The notes under the pieces: generated by a model
The model's input: only the letters and a program-made list of their open reading frames with translations
Database searches by the model: none
What the model was told of the DNA's origin: nothing
Source: Bradyrhizobium sp. 164
GTDB lineage: Bacteria; Pseudomonadota; Alphaproteobacteria; Rhizobiales; Xanthobacteraceae
Length of the DNA stretch: 64,000 nt
Assembly: GCF_023073715.1 (NCBI RefSeq)
Contig: NZ_JADPKA010000016.1
Coordinates: 1 to 64,000 of the forward strand
Reading direction: 5' to 3'
Shown: in pieces, positions 8,842-17,935 of the stretch
How positions within the stretch are numbered: the first letter of the stretch is position 1
Layout of the letters: every line of letters starts with the position of its first letter
Position numbers and translations under genes: made by a program

Positions 8842-9630
8842 ATGGGGCGGCCGGGACTTGCCGTGGACTTGCACGAAGTCATGATTCGCTTTGGCGACTT
8901 CACGGCCGTCAAAAGCATGAACCTCCAGGTGGCCGAGACTGAATTCGTTGCAGTGGTGGGGCCGACCGGCTGCGGAAAATCCACCATTCTCAACACTGTC
9001 ACCGGACTGCTGAAGCCCGCCGCCGGCGACGTTCGCATTTTCGGCAAGTCTCTTACGGGCCTGAACGGTCAGTCCGGCTACATGCTTCAACAGGAAGGGC
9101 TGCTGCCCTGGAAGACCGCCCAGGACAATGTCGGCCTCGGGCTCGTCTTTCAGGGCAGCTCGATCCCGAAAGCGCGCGAGCAGGCACGGCCCTGGCTCGC
9201 CAAGGTCGGATTGAAGGGATTCGAGAAGCGCTATCCGCATCAATTGTCCGGCGGCCAGCGCAAGCGCGTTGCGATGGCACAAACGCTGATCATGGAGCCC
9301 AAAATCGTTCTCATGGACGAGCCGTTCTCCGCGCTGGACGTTCACACACGCCGACTCATGCACCGCATCCTGCTCGACCTCTGGCAGGCGGACCGGCGCT
9401 CGCTCATCTTCATCACCCATGATCTCGATGAGGCGATCACGCTAGCGGACCGCGTCGTTGTGATGTCTGCCGGTCCCGCCAGCCGCATGGTTGCCGACGT
9501 CAGGATCACGCTGCCTCGTCCGCGCGATGTTTCTGCGCTGCAGACCACCGACGAATTCGTCGCGCTCTATCGTGAAATCTGGTCGCTGCTCGGCGCCGAA
9601 GTGGAGAAAAGCTATGTCACGCAGGGGTAG
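8842..9630 (+). CDS. ABC transporter ATP-binding protein, NitT/TauT type
   Basis: This 262-residue nucleotide-binding subunit has Walker A (GPTGCGKST), a Q-loop (MLQQEGLLPW), the signature motif (LSGGQRKRVAMAQ), Walker B (KIVLMDEPFSALD) and the switch histidine (FITHDLDEA). The layout matches SsuB/TauB/NrtD proteins, which energise uptake of sulfonates, nitrate, thiamine precursors or organic acids. I chose the ATG at 8842 because GGAG lies just upstream and homology begins there; the frame is open from 8785. It overlaps the permease gene by 17 bases, indicating translational coupling. Downstream enzyme genes suggest a carboxylic-acid substrate. Confidence 0.85.
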   Translation: MGRPGLAVDLHEVMIRFGDFTAVKSMNLQVAETEFVAVVGPTGCGKSTILNTVTGLLKPAAGDVRIFGKSLTGLNGQSGYMLQQEGLLPWKTAQDNVGLGLVFQGSSIPKAREQARPWLAKVGLKGFEKRYPHQLSGGQRKRVAMAQTLIMEPKIVLMDEPFSALDVHTRRLMHRILLDLWQADRRSLIFITHDLDEAITLADRVVVMSAGPASRMVADVRITLPRPRDVSALQTTDEFVALYREIWSLLGAEVEKSYVTQG

Positions 9631-10387
9631 GGTCGCTCTCACGCAGTTCGCCATCCTCCTTGGCCTGATCCTGATCTGGGAATTGGGCGTGTGGGCCGGA
9701 CTGATCGATCCCTTCTTCTTTCCGGCACCGTCGACACTTGTCGTAAGGATCGGGGAGTGGATGTCGATGGCGGACTTTTGGACCGATATTGGCATAACAT
9801 TGCTGGAGACGGTCCTGTCGTTCCTGGCTGGCATCGGGATCGGCACAGCACTTGGTATCTGGCTGGGCTTAAGCCCGTTTGCTGCCGAAGTCGTTCAGCC
9901 CTTTATCAAGATGTTCAATGCAATCCCGCGGATCTTGCTTGGACCCATTTTCGTCATCTGGTTCGGATTGGGCCTCACCTCCAAGGTTGCGCTCGGCGTC
10001 ACGCTGGTTCTATTCGTCGCATTCTTCAACACCTTCCAGGGCGTCCGCGAGGTCAATCCGGTCGTGCTGGCGAATGCCCGCCTGCTACGTGCATCGAAGT
10101 CCTCCCTGCTACGGCACGTCTACCTGCCGTCCGCCACGACGTGGATTTTGTCGAGCCTGCGGGTGTCAGTCGGCATGGCCGTGATGGGAGCCGTGGTCGC
10201 CGAATATCTCGGCTCGTCCGCAGGATTGGGGCACTTAATTGCGCAGGCCGAAGGCGTCCTCGATGCGACCGGAGTGTTCGCAGGAATTGTCGTTCTCGCC
10301 GCCTTCGTCGTTGTCCTCGATGCCATCGTCGACTGCGCGGAAAAGCGGCTCCTGGTCTGGCGGCCGGCGCCTGCGCACGAAAGCTGA
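9614..10387 (+). CDS. ABC transporter permease, NitT/TauT (SsuC-like) type
   Basis: The 257-residue membrane protein has six predicted helices and the SsuC/TauC hallmarks PFFFPAPSTL near the N terminus, a TDIGITLLETVLSFLAGI segment, AIPRILLGPIFVIWFG, and an EAA-type coupling loop around NARLLRASKSSLLRHVYLPS. The ATG at 9614 lies inside the end of the ATPase gene with GGAG ahead of it. The partner subunits are the genes on either side. Confidence 0.85.
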   Translation: MSRRGRVALTQFAILLGLILIWELGVWAGLIDPFFFPAPSTLVVRIGEWMSMADFWTDIGITLLETVLSFLAGIGIGTALGIWLGLSPFAAEVVQPFIKMFNAIPRILLGPIFVIWFGLGLTSKVALGVTLVLFVAFFNTFQGVREVNPVVLANARLLRASKSSLLRHVYLPSATTWILSSLRVSVGMAVMGAVVAEYLGSSAGLGHLIAQAEGVLDATGVFAGIVVLAAFVVVLDAIVDCAEKRLLVWRPAPAHES

Positions 10388-10420
10388 TCGTACGCTCTCC
10401 CATCAATCATGGAGGTTCGC

Positions 10421-11443
10421 ATGCACGTTTCCATAAGACTGACGCCGGTCGTGGCGCTGGCCGCATTCTCGGTCATTTTGGCGCATGCCACCGAGCCCGA
10501 GAAAACAAAATTGAAGATCGCCGTGGGGTCACAGATCCTCAACTATATGCCTGTCGAAGTTGGAGTGAAGCTTGGCTCCTTTAAGGAGGAAGGCCTTGAC
10601 GTTACCGTCGAGAACTTCCAGGCCGGTGGCTCAAAGGCTCTGCAGGCCCTGATCGGCGGCTCCGTCGACGGGACTATCGGCTTTTACGATCACACCATTC
10701 AGATGCAGGCGCAGGGTAAACAAATTTCCTGCGTGTTCCTGCTGAACGACATTCCCGGCGTCCTGCTCGGTGTCCGCAACGACCTCGCCGACAAGGTCAG
10801 AACCGCCGCCGACCTGAAGGGTCTCAGGCTCGGGATCACGGCGCCGGGGTCATCGACGGAGACTATGGCGCGTTACTACATCAAGAGATCAGGGTTGGGT
10901 CCACGCGATGTCAACATCATTGCCGTCGGCAGCGGCGCACCGGGCATGGTGGCGCTTGAGGCCATGAACGTCGATGCCTTGGTCTATTTCGATCCCATCG
11001 CGACGCTTCTCGCGCGCAAGAAGAGCGCGACAGCGCTGTTCGATGCGCGCACGATCGAAGGCTCAAAGCAGGCCTTCGGCGGATCCTATCCGACCGCGTG
11101 TCTCTACCTTCAGCAGTCCTTCATCGATAAAAATCCAGAAACGGTCCAGCGCCTGGTCAACGCCTTGCTCAAAACTCACCGCTGGATCAACGCAACCCCG
11201 ACGGAGCAGCTCGTCGATACGATTCCTCCTGGTTACAAGACTGACAATCGCGAGGTGAATATCGAAATCATGAACGCATCGAAAGCGCTGTTCTCGCCGA
11301 CCGGGCAGATGGACATTGAGGCGGCCAAGGTCCCGCTGGCTGTCCTGAGCGACTCTGATCCAAAAATCGCTGCCGCAAAGATCGACTTGAACAAAACCTT
11401 CACCAATCGCTTCGCGGAACGCGCCGCTCAACAACTGAAATAG
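10421..11443 (+). CDS. ABC transporter substrate-binding protein, NitT/TauT family
   Basis: This 340-residue periplasmic protein has a signal peptide (RLTPVVALAAFSVILAHA) and the NMT1/SsuA-like fold signatures: KIAVGSQILNYMPVEVGVKLG, LGSFKEEGLDVTVENFQAGG, QALIGGSVDGTIGFYDH and DLKGLRLGITAPGSSTET. A GGAGG at 10411 points to the ATG at 10421 rather than the in-frame ATG at 10409. It delivers the ligand to the adjoining permease. The ligand is unknown; the following CoA-transferase and lyase genes suggest a small dicarboxylic or hydroxy acid. Confidence 0.85.
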   Translation: MHVSIRLTPVVALAAFSVILAHATEPEKTKLKIAVGSQILNYMPVEVGVKLGSFKEEGLDVTVENFQAGGSKALQALIGGSVDGTIGFYDHTIQMQAQGKQISCVFLLNDIPGVLLGVRNDLADKVRTAADLKGLRLGITAPGSSTETMARYYIKRSGLGPRDVNIIAVGSGAPGMVALEAMNVDALVYFDPIATLLARKKSATALFDARTIEGSKQAFGGSYPTACLYLQQSFIDKNPETVQRLVNALLKTHRWINATPTEQLVDTIPPGYKTDNREVNIEIMNASKALFSPTGQMDIEAAKVPLAVLSDSDPKIAAAKIDLNKTFTNRFAERAAQQLK

Positions 11444-11496
11444 CTGCTCGCAGACCAAGCCCTCACCATCGGATCACCTAAGGAAGGCTTCTTCAG

Positions 11497-12762
11497 ATGT
11501 CTCTGCCGCTCACCGGCATCCGCGTCCTGGACCTGTCGAACGTGTTGGCCGGTCCGTTCTGCGGTTATCATCTCGCGCGTCTTGGCGCGGAGGTCATCAA
11601 AGTCGAAAATCCGAACGGCGGCGACCTCGCGCGGCGCCTCGGCGCCGATCCGCAAAGGGCAGAGCGCCTGCAGGGCCTCTCTTTTGTCGCGGTGAACGCC
11701 GGCAAGCAATCCGTGGCGCTGGACTTGAAGTCGGAATCGGGCCGCGAGGTATTCTTGCGGCTCGTCAAGGAAGCAGATGTGGTGCTCGAAAACTTCCGGC
11801 CGAAGGTGATGGAACGGCTTAGCCTAGGCTTTGATGTGCTCAGCAGGCAGAACCCGCGTCTGGTGTACTGCGCGATCTCCGGCTTTGGGCAGAGCGGGCC
11901 GTGGTCCGCCCGTCCTGCCTATGACCAGATCGTTCAGGGTCTGTCTGGTGCCATGAGCGTCACTGGCGATATGGCCTCGGCTCCCCTGCGCACGGGCTTT
12001 CCGATCTCCGACACGATTGCGGGACTGACTGCTGCCTTTGCCATCGCCGCGGCTCTGGTCGACCAGCGGTATAGCGGCCGCGGTCGGTTCATTGACGTGT
12101 CCCTGCTCGAAGCCACCGTCGCAGCGATGGGATGGGTCGTCTCCAACCACCTGAACGCTGGTGTCGAGCCGCAACCCATCGGCAACGAGAACTTCACCGC
12201 GGCTCCCTCCGGCACGTTCCGCACCGCAACAGGCCCGCTGAACATTTCCGCCAACGAGCAGAAGCAGTACCAAGCCCTATGCGACCTGATTGGCCGACCG
12301 GACCTGAAGACGGATCCACGCTTTGCTGGGCGCGAGATGCGCAAGGTCAATCGCGCAGCGCTGAACACGGAGTTGAACAAGGCGTTGGGTTGCAAGCCCG
12401 CTGACGAATGGGAGGCCCAAATGAATCTGGCTGGAGTCCCCGCAGGCTGCGTGCTGACGGTCTCGCAAGTTTTGCAGCAGCCACAGCTCCTCGAGCGCGG
12501 ATTCGTCGAGACTTTGGCCCCAGAACAAGACGGTGCGCAGCCGTTACGAATCACGCGGCCGGGCTTCCGGCTGGATGAGGAGTTTTCGGTGCCTTCACCA
12601 CCTGCGACGCTCGGAGCAGACACCGAGCGATGGTTGCAGCGGCTCGGCTATTCGTATGCGGAGGTCGAGCAACTGGTCTCAAGCCGGGCCGTCGGGACAC
12701 CAAAGCAAGGAGGGGCTGATTTCCGGCCCGTCCGCGTGGCCGCGGACGGACCAATATCATGA
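11497..12762 (+). CDS. CaiB/BaiF-family CoA transferase
   Basis: This 421-residue class III CoA transferase opens with LTGIRVLDLSNVLAGPFCGYHLARLGAEVIKVE, the standard family start. The catalytic aspartate region (NAGKQSVALDL and GFGQSGPWSARPAYDQIVQG) and the C-terminal GVPAGCVLTV segment are present. These cytoplasmic enzymes move CoA from a donor such as succinyl-CoA to a carboxylic acid. The start at 11497 follows AAGGAAG. It is 53 bases after the binding-protein gene and before the citryl-CoA-lyase-like gene, so it probably activates the imported acid for cleavage. Confidence 0.85.
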   Translation: MSLPLTGIRVLDLSNVLAGPFCGYHLARLGAEVIKVENPNGGDLARRLGADPQRAERLQGLSFVAVNAGKQSVALDLKSESGREVFLRLVKEADVVLENFRPKVMERLSLGFDVLSRQNPRLVYCAISGFGQSGPWSARPAYDQIVQGLSGAMSVTGDMASAPLRTGFPISDTIAGLTAAFAIAAALVDQRYSGRGRFIDVSLLEATVAAMGWVVSNHLNAGVEPQPIGNENFTAAPSGTFRTATGPLNISANEQKQYQALCDLIGRPDLKTDPRFAGREMRKVNRAALNTELNKALGCKPADEWEAQMNLAGVPAGCVLTVSQVLQQPQLLERGFVETLAPEQDGAQPLRITRPGFRLDEEFSVPSPPATLGADTERWLQRLGYSYAEVEQLVSSRAVGTPKQGGADFRPVRVAADGPIS

Positions 12763-12817
12763 TATTCGACGGCTTGCGGCGGTTGGCAATCGGCAGGTTG
12801 AAGGGGCGGAACCGGAA

Positions 12818-13645
12818 ATGAGCGAAGAAGAATTGCGACAGCAAGCGGCCCGTTGGTGGCGAACCTCCATCTGCGACATCGCGCCCGGTCGCATCGCCTA
12901 TCGGGGTTATCCAATCGAAGATTTGATCGGCCGGATTTCCTTTCCCGCCATGATCTGGCTGATGTTGCGCGGCGATCTGCCGACGCCAGCGCAGGAGCGG
13001 CTGCTGCAAGCTGCGCTGGTCGCGTCCGTTGACCACGGTCCGCACGCGCCCTCCATCGCAATTGCGCAAATGGCGGTGAGCTGCGGGCTGCCCCTGAACG
13101 GTGCGATGGCCTCGGCGATCAATACACTCGATGACGTGCACGGCGGAGCAGGGGAGCAGGCGGTCGAACTCTACGAAGATGTGCTGCGGAGGCGCGATGG
13201 CCTAGAGATCGGCGAGGCCGCGGCCGCCGCAATCGACCATTTCACCGCAAGGCGCGGCAAATATCTGCCCGGCTTCGGCCACCGGTTTCATACGGTCGAC
13301 CCGCGCGCGGCACCGCTATTGGCGCTGGTGGAAGACGCAGGTGCTGAGGGCAGTGTCAGCGGCGACTATGCCAAGGCCGCCCGCGCGATCGAGCGCGTAA
13401 TGCAGCAGCGCAAGGGCAAACTCATCCCAGTGAACATTGATGGCGCGACCGCGGTCATTTATGGCGAGCTCGGCTTCGCGCCTCCGCTGGCGCGCGGCGT
13501 CTTCTGCCTGTCGCGCGCGGTCGGAATCCTGGCCCACGCCTGGGAACAGACCAGGCGCAAGGATCGTAACAAGGGGCCGATGCCCAAGCAGTTTGGCTAC
13601 AAATATGAGGGACAGCCGCGCCGCACGCTGGGGGGCGCGTCATGA
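12818..13645 (+). CDS. Citrate synthase-like protein, probable citryl-CoA lyase type
   Basis: The 275-residue product is a short member of the citrate synthase superfamily. It has the small N-terminal segment (CDIAPGRIAYRGYPIEDLIG), an HGGAGEQAVELYED histidine site, the GFGHRFHTVDPR motif with the second active-site histidine, and a NIDGATAVI aspartate region. At about 275 residues it is far shorter than true citrate synthase (about 430), matching citryl-CoA-lyase-like proteins that cleave citryl- or related hydroxyacyl-CoA. The ATG at 12818 follows GGGGCGGAACC. Paired with the CoA transferase it suggests activate-then-cleave catabolism. The exact substrate is inferred, not shown. Confidence 0.75.
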   Translation: MSEEELRQQAARWWRTSICDIAPGRIAYRGYPIEDLIGRISFPAMIWLMLRGDLPTPAQERLLQAALVASVDHGPHAPSIAIAQMAVSCGLPLNGAMASAINTLDDVHGGAGEQAVELYEDVLRRRDGLEIGEAAAAAIDHFTARRGKYLPGFGHRFHTVDPRAAPLLALVEDAGAEGSVSGDYAKAARAIERVMQQRKGKLIPVNIDGATAVIYGELGFAPPLARGVFCLSRAVGILAHAWEQTRRKDRNKGPMPKQFGYKYEGQPRRTLGGAS

Positions 13646-14540
13646 TGTATCTCGACAAGCCGCCTCAGCTGGTTGAAACCCGCGTGTTCTCGTCGATGCC
13701 GGCGGAATTTCGTCGCCCTGGTGTTTCCTCGAAATGGGCGGATGCCAACCGCGGGGGCCATCCGGTGGATTGTTTCATCGAGGGGCCGTCGTTCGACAAG
13801 GCCGGGAATCTCTACGTCGTCGATATCCCGCGGCCGCATTTTTCCGGATTTCGCCCGGCGGCATCTGGTCTCTGATAATCGAATATGACGGCTGGCCGAA
13901 TGGTCTGAAGATCGCACCTGATGGCCGGGAGCTGGTGGCCGATTAAATGAACGGCCCCATGGAGCTCGATCCGCAGCGGGATACTATCAGCCCGCTTCTG
14001 GGGCACCGCAATTCCGAGCCCTTCAGAGGCTGCAACGACCTGCATATCGCGACCAGCGGCGACATCTATTTCACCGATCAGGGGCAAACTGGATTGCGCG
14101 ATCCGACCGGCCGGGTGTTCCGACTGTGTTCTGACGGCCGGCTCGATTGCCTGATTTCGAACGGGTCAAGCCCGAACGGGCTGGTGCTCAGTCCCGACGA
14201 GGCCGTGTTGCTCGTTGCAATGACGCGCGACAACAGCATCTGGCGCGTGCCGCTGATGCGTGACGGTGGGGTTGGGAAGGTGGGACGGTTCAGCCTGTTC
14301 TTCGGGAACAGCGATCCTGACGGGCTGACGATGGATCAAAAAGGGCGGCTCTTTGTCGCGCACGCCTCCCTCGGCCACGTCTTCGTCATGGCGCCGAACG
14401 GCGAAACGATCGCCCGCATCAAGTCCTGCGCTGGCGCGACCTGCACGAACCTCCTATTGGAGGCGGCAAACGGCACATTGCTCATTACGGAATCCTCTAC
14501 CGGATCAGTGTTGATGGCTGATCTCGCTCACTTTCCTTGA
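13642..14540 (+). pseudogene. SMP-30/gluconolactonase-like protein, frameshift plus internal stop
   Basis: The gene overlaps the lyase gene by four bases (ATGA), so it was the last gene of this operon. The first piece runs MMYLDKPPQLVETRVFSSMP to DIPRPHFSGF. A shift near 13850 puts IFRISPGGIW...YDGWPNGLKIAPDGRELVAD in a second frame. That piece ends at TAA 13944-13946, and the rest (GCNDLHIATSGDIYFTDQGQ, then NGLVLSPDEAVLLVA) is open to 14540. These are beta-propeller lactonases. Two lesions make it a pseudogene unless the sequence is wrong. Confidence 0.75.
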
Positions 14541-15003
14541 ACGTTCGCCAGCAGGAGTGACAAGGTGGTACCGAATCCTTTTACGCGACGGTCCACCGAA
14601 TGAAGATGCAGGAAGGAGCCGGTAGATGATTGGCTTGCCAGTTGCCGAGGCATTGTACTTGGCGACGAATGGACCGCATTTGTGTGCGGTGATCCGAAAC
14701 CGGCGTCAGTAAGTCGCATTGTGTGGGAAGCACGAAAGAACGACTCGGCCATCGTTTGTAAGGCTGGGGTCGGGCTTCGCCCCCCAACGGGTCGCCGCCG
14801 ACCTGGCTCCGCGCCTTTTAGCCGGGCAGGTTTCGGCTCGCGGGTCCACGAGCCTTGAGAAGACCATGGTATCGCTTCGCACCATGAAGAACGATTTGAT
14901 CGCTGATACCCGCCAAGAAGGTCGAAGAGGTAATCCGCTCGCAGTAGGAGTAAGCACCGCATCAGCGTCGAGGTTCTCGATCATCCTCGGCCGCGACGCA
15001 CTG
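14541..15003. other. Stretch without a recognisable gene
   Basis: Open frames on both strands are composition-driven (minus 14528-14962 is the longest) and no domain is recognisable. The sequence is probably transposon-derived debris between the catabolic operon and the broken acetyltransferase. Confidence 0.3.
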
Positions 15004-15461
15004 TCATAGCCTCTTGCGCGCGCGCAATCCTCCAACCCGATATCCCCTCTCCTCGTAGAAACGACGTACCCGTTGTAAAGCTGGATAGCCATCCGGGGGC
15101 AACGCAACCTCAATCATCTGCCAGCCTCGGCGCTTCGCCTTCGAATGTACCGCCTCGAGCAGATGCCGACCGTGGTCAGAGCTTCGGAAGTCGCGAGAAA
15201 TCCATAGCTCCTGAAGCACACCGTACGCTCCGGCTGCTCTCACGGCCTGTACGGCCGAGGTGGCAGCGACCCCTACAATCTGCCGGGTGGCTTGTTCCTC
15301 GACGACAAACATGAAGCCTCTTCGGAATCCTGAATCAGGCGCAAAGCAGCCTGCTTCGCGCCTTCAAGGCTGAACTCTGGTCCGGGGCCACCTAATTCAG
15401 AAAGTAGCTTTCCGACGGCTTCTGCGATCGCGTTCTCATCTCCTGGCACGCCTTTGCGCAA
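15004..15461 (-). pseudogene. GNAT-family N-acetyltransferase, frameshifted
   Basis: Two overlapping minus-strand frames join into one GNAT protein. The N-terminal part is RKGVPGDENAIAEAVGKLLSELGG up to LIQDSEEA. The C-terminal part starts MFVVEEQATRQIVGVAA and contains the acetyl-CoA site (LQELWISRDFRSSDHGRHLL) and the terminal FYEERGYRVGG. A single small indel near 15310 separates them. If the lesion were a sequencing error the gene would be intact. Confidence 0.65.
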
Positions 15462-15574
15462 AGCCGTGCCCCGTGGGGCAGGCCTTGCGCTTCAGCGCCA
15501 ACACGAACACCCGTTAGTTAGATGAGGATATCCATGCTTCAGAAGGATACAGAAAACGCAACTGAGAGCAACTA

Positions 15575-15688
15575 TCAAGCTCGATAGGGAATAGGACGTC
15601 CGCACTCGCTATCAGCAACAGAGGTGAGGTAAGTGCAAGCTGTTGCCATTCTCAGAATCGACTGCGGCTTGACCCGCTGCGAACTCAT
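15575..15688 (-). CDS. Small peptide gene (37 aa), unknown
   Basis: A minus-strand frame begins at the ATG at 15688 with a good ribosome site (GAAGGAAG) about seven bases before it. The peptide (starting MSSQRVKPQSILRMATAC, ending GRPIPYRA) has a basic N-terminal half and two cysteines. I recognise no family. The start context is the best reason to consider it real. Confidence 0.3.
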   Translation of the reverse strand: MSSQRVKPQSILRMATACTYLTSVADSECGRPIPYRA

Positions 15689-16102
15689 GATGGACTTCCT
15701 TCGATTGGAAAGGAAATCCACGAGACGGCAGATTCGCGCGTGGGCAGGCCGGCCATGAAGATCAAACATTTCGTAAGAGTGATTTCCGATCATCACTCAC
15801 GAGCGACTCGATTCAGTAGATCTTGCGGCATGGTAATTGCCGTGCCATAGGGCGCATCAGCTCCGCGCGTCCGAAGGTGAGATTCCCCACACTCGTGTGC
15901 GTCACTCGTACAAGGTTGCGCGAGGCGGGAGAGGTATCATACGCGTGCGCCCGACAAAATCGTCTGAACAACATCGCGAAAGATTTTGCACGCTAATGCA
16001 CTATCTTAAGCTTACCTCGAAGAATCGAAAGATAATGGCAAGCACAGCTTGTTTACCTTCCCTCCTCGTTTAAGGGACCGTCACGGAACGGGAGTGGTTG
16101 CA
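15689..16102. other. Intergenic stretch before the EAL gene
   Basis: No gene is evident. The base composition falls (AT-rich around 15960-16060), which fits promoter DNA for the EAL-domain gene, but no defined promoter motif was identified. Confidence 0.35.
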
Positions 16103-17317
16103 ATGGAGCATGGGCAGGCCGAACTAGTCGGAGGAAAACCTGTAATCTTCGGACAGCGTAAGGTGCGGCCGCGAGCGTGCGTGGCCGTCGGCAAGCGGCA
16201 TCTGCGCGCCTTTCTTCGGGATGTGCTGGAGGATATGGGGTTTGTTATCAGCGAATGCGGGACTGCTGACGAGCTGTCGCACGTACTCGGCACGGACTTC
16301 CCTGATCTGATCCTGCTCGGCATTGGCTCGGATCGCATCGAGCCTGGACGATTGCTCGAGATACTCGTACGCGAAGGATTTGCAGGCGGAGTGCTGGCGT
16401 TCGGCGCCCGCGAGTCGATCATCATGACGGCAGTGCAGCAGGTCGGGGGCGAATATGGACTTGATATGCTGCCGCCGCTGAGGACGCCGTTTGCAGCCGA
16501 GACGCTGCGCGATCGGGTCGCCATGCTCTTGCCCAGAGAGCCGGCGCCCCGTCCCGCGGTCCATGTCGGGGAAGCCTTACACGCTGGCTGGCTTGAGCTC
16601 TGGTATGAGCCGAAGTTTGACGCGTGTACCCTCAGCCGCCGCGGCGCCGAGGCGCTTGTGCGAATGCGGCACCCGACCTGGGGCGTTGTTCCACCGGCCT
16701 ATTTCATCGCGGAGGCTCACGATCCGCATTTCAGGGAGTTGTCGCAGTTCGTGATCGACCGCGCGATCAAAGATTGGCAGTATCTTCTGGAGCAGCAAAC
16801 TTCGATCGATCTCTCCATCAATCTCCCGGCAGCATTCCTGATTGACCCGCAAGCGGTACGCGATCTCTGTCAGCGCATGCCCTCGCACCCCGCTTTCGGC
16901 GGCTTGACGATTGAAATCGATAGCGAGGAAGCGATCCAGAACCTAGATCTCCTGATCGAGGTCGCACGTGAGGTTCGCTTTCACAACATTGGCCTTGCAA
17001 TCGACAATGTCGGCGCCAATTGGCCGCAGCTGATGGGGATGGAAAAATTCCCGTTCATGAAATTAAAAGTGGACCGGCAGTACGTCGCCGGTTGCGGAAA
17101 TGGACCCCTGAAGCGAACGGTGTGCCGCCATATCGTCGATCTAGCCAAAGAGTACAGCGTGCGCACCGTCGCCGCAGGTGTGGAGAGCCACGCCGACCTG
17201 ATCGCTGTGACCGAACTCGGATTCGACCTTGCGCAGGGCCATCTGTTCGGAAAGGCCATGCCGCTGAAGCAATTTGCACAGTCATCTTTCAGCCCTGTTC
17301 CACTTCGTCCAAAATAG
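16103..17317 (+). CDS. EAL-domain protein with degenerate N-terminal receiver-like domain
   Basis: The 404-residue protein has an N-terminal CheY-like segment (residues about 20-140, with DFPDLILLGIGSD) and a C-terminal EAL domain (about 160-395). The EALVR motif is present (GAEALVRMRHPTW). Other metal and substrate residues deviate: the DDFG motif reads IDNVGANW and AEGVE reads AAGVE, while QGHLFGKAMP is close to normal. It may bind cyclic di-GMP without hydrolysing it, or have low activity. The ATG at 16103 is favoured by GGGAG upstream; the frame opens at 16049. It is a lone gene upstream of the NifA-controlled ferredoxin. Confidence 0.75.
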   Translation: MEHGQAELVGGKPVIFGQRKVRPRACVAVGKRHLRAFLRDVLEDMGFVISECGTADELSHVLGTDFPDLILLGIGSDRIEPGRLLEILVREGFAGGVLAFGARESIIMTAVQQVGGEYGLDMLPPLRTPFAAETLRDRVAMLLPREPAPRPAVHVGEALHAGWLELWYEPKFDACTLSRRGAEALVRMRHPTWGVVPPAYFIAEAHDPHFRELSQFVIDRAIKDWQYLLEQQTSIDLSINLPAAFLIDPQAVRDLCQRMPSHPAFGGLTIEIDSEEAIQNLDLLIEVAREVRFHNIGLAIDNVGANWPQLMGMEKFPFMKLKVDRQYVAGCGNGPLKRTVCRHIVDLAKEYSVRTVAAGVESHADLIAVTELGFDLAQGHLFGKAMPLKQFAQSSFSPVPLRPK

Positions 17318-17800
17318 TTGCATGAGGAGTGGCTGAGCAGAGCCAGGCAAAGCGTACCAGCGCTCGCCCGCGCCGCCATGCCTACTCGGCACCAGGCATG
17401 CGGCTGACTGCAATTAAATCGGTCACTTTGCAAAGCCAGTAACGCTTCTCCCGGCGGAACTTCATTTCCCTCCGAAGCGAGCCCGAAAGTTATTGTAGCA
17501 CAAACCCTTTTTATCAGGCGTCCAGCGAGTCAATCCGCGGAGTTAACGTTGCAGCCGTGAGCGAGGCTTGCACAAAACCTCCAGTCAGGGCGTGTGACCG
17601 GAGGTTTGCCGAGATCCGGTGTAGACGTGCGTCGGCTCGCGGCTTTTAGTCGCGCCGCCGGTTTCGGAATCGTCGAGCGTCGCTTGGCCCCGCGCTGCCA
17701 TGCAAGACAAACGACGGAAGCGCCCAGCGGTCGAGTCGCGACTGACTCTCGGAGTAGGGCCTGAGGGCTCGCATAGCTTGAAATTGAAGTGGCCCGTTGC
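17318..17800. other. Stretch without a recognisable gene
   Basis: No convincing coding region is present. The right part is the upstream region of the ferredoxin gene, whose NifA site starts at 17801. Confidence 0.4.
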
Positions 17801-17816
17801 TGTCGCAGATGCAACA
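17801..17816 (+). promoter_or_regulatory. NifA upstream activator sequence for the ferredoxin gene
   Basis: TGT-CGCAGATGCA-ACA is a perfect TGT-N10-ACA site, about 62 bases upstream of the -24 element at 17878. It is the standard NifA binding arrangement. Confidence 0.7.
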
Positions 17817-17877
17817 TGGTCTCAGACCCGGGACAGCACCCCTGGGCAAATTGACCATCATTGAGCGCGTCTGTCCT

Positions 17878-17893
17878 TGGCACGGCATTTGAA
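17878..17893 (+). promoter_or_regulatory. Sigma-54 (-24/-12) promoter of the ferredoxin gene
   Basis: TGGCAC-GGCAT-TTGAA has a perfect -24 half and correct spacing. The -12 half reads TTGA instead of TTGC. The NifA site upstream and a nif-type ferredoxin 43 bases downstream support it. Confidence 0.6.
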
Positions 17894-17935
17894 AGGGATC
17901 GCCAATGGCATCGCTCGCCTAAGGAGTCGCAAGGC

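Noticed and set aside
8679..9047. N-terminal extension of the IclR regulator
   Set aside because: It runs into the divergent ABC gene. The IclR helix-turn-helix begins right after the ATG at 8678.
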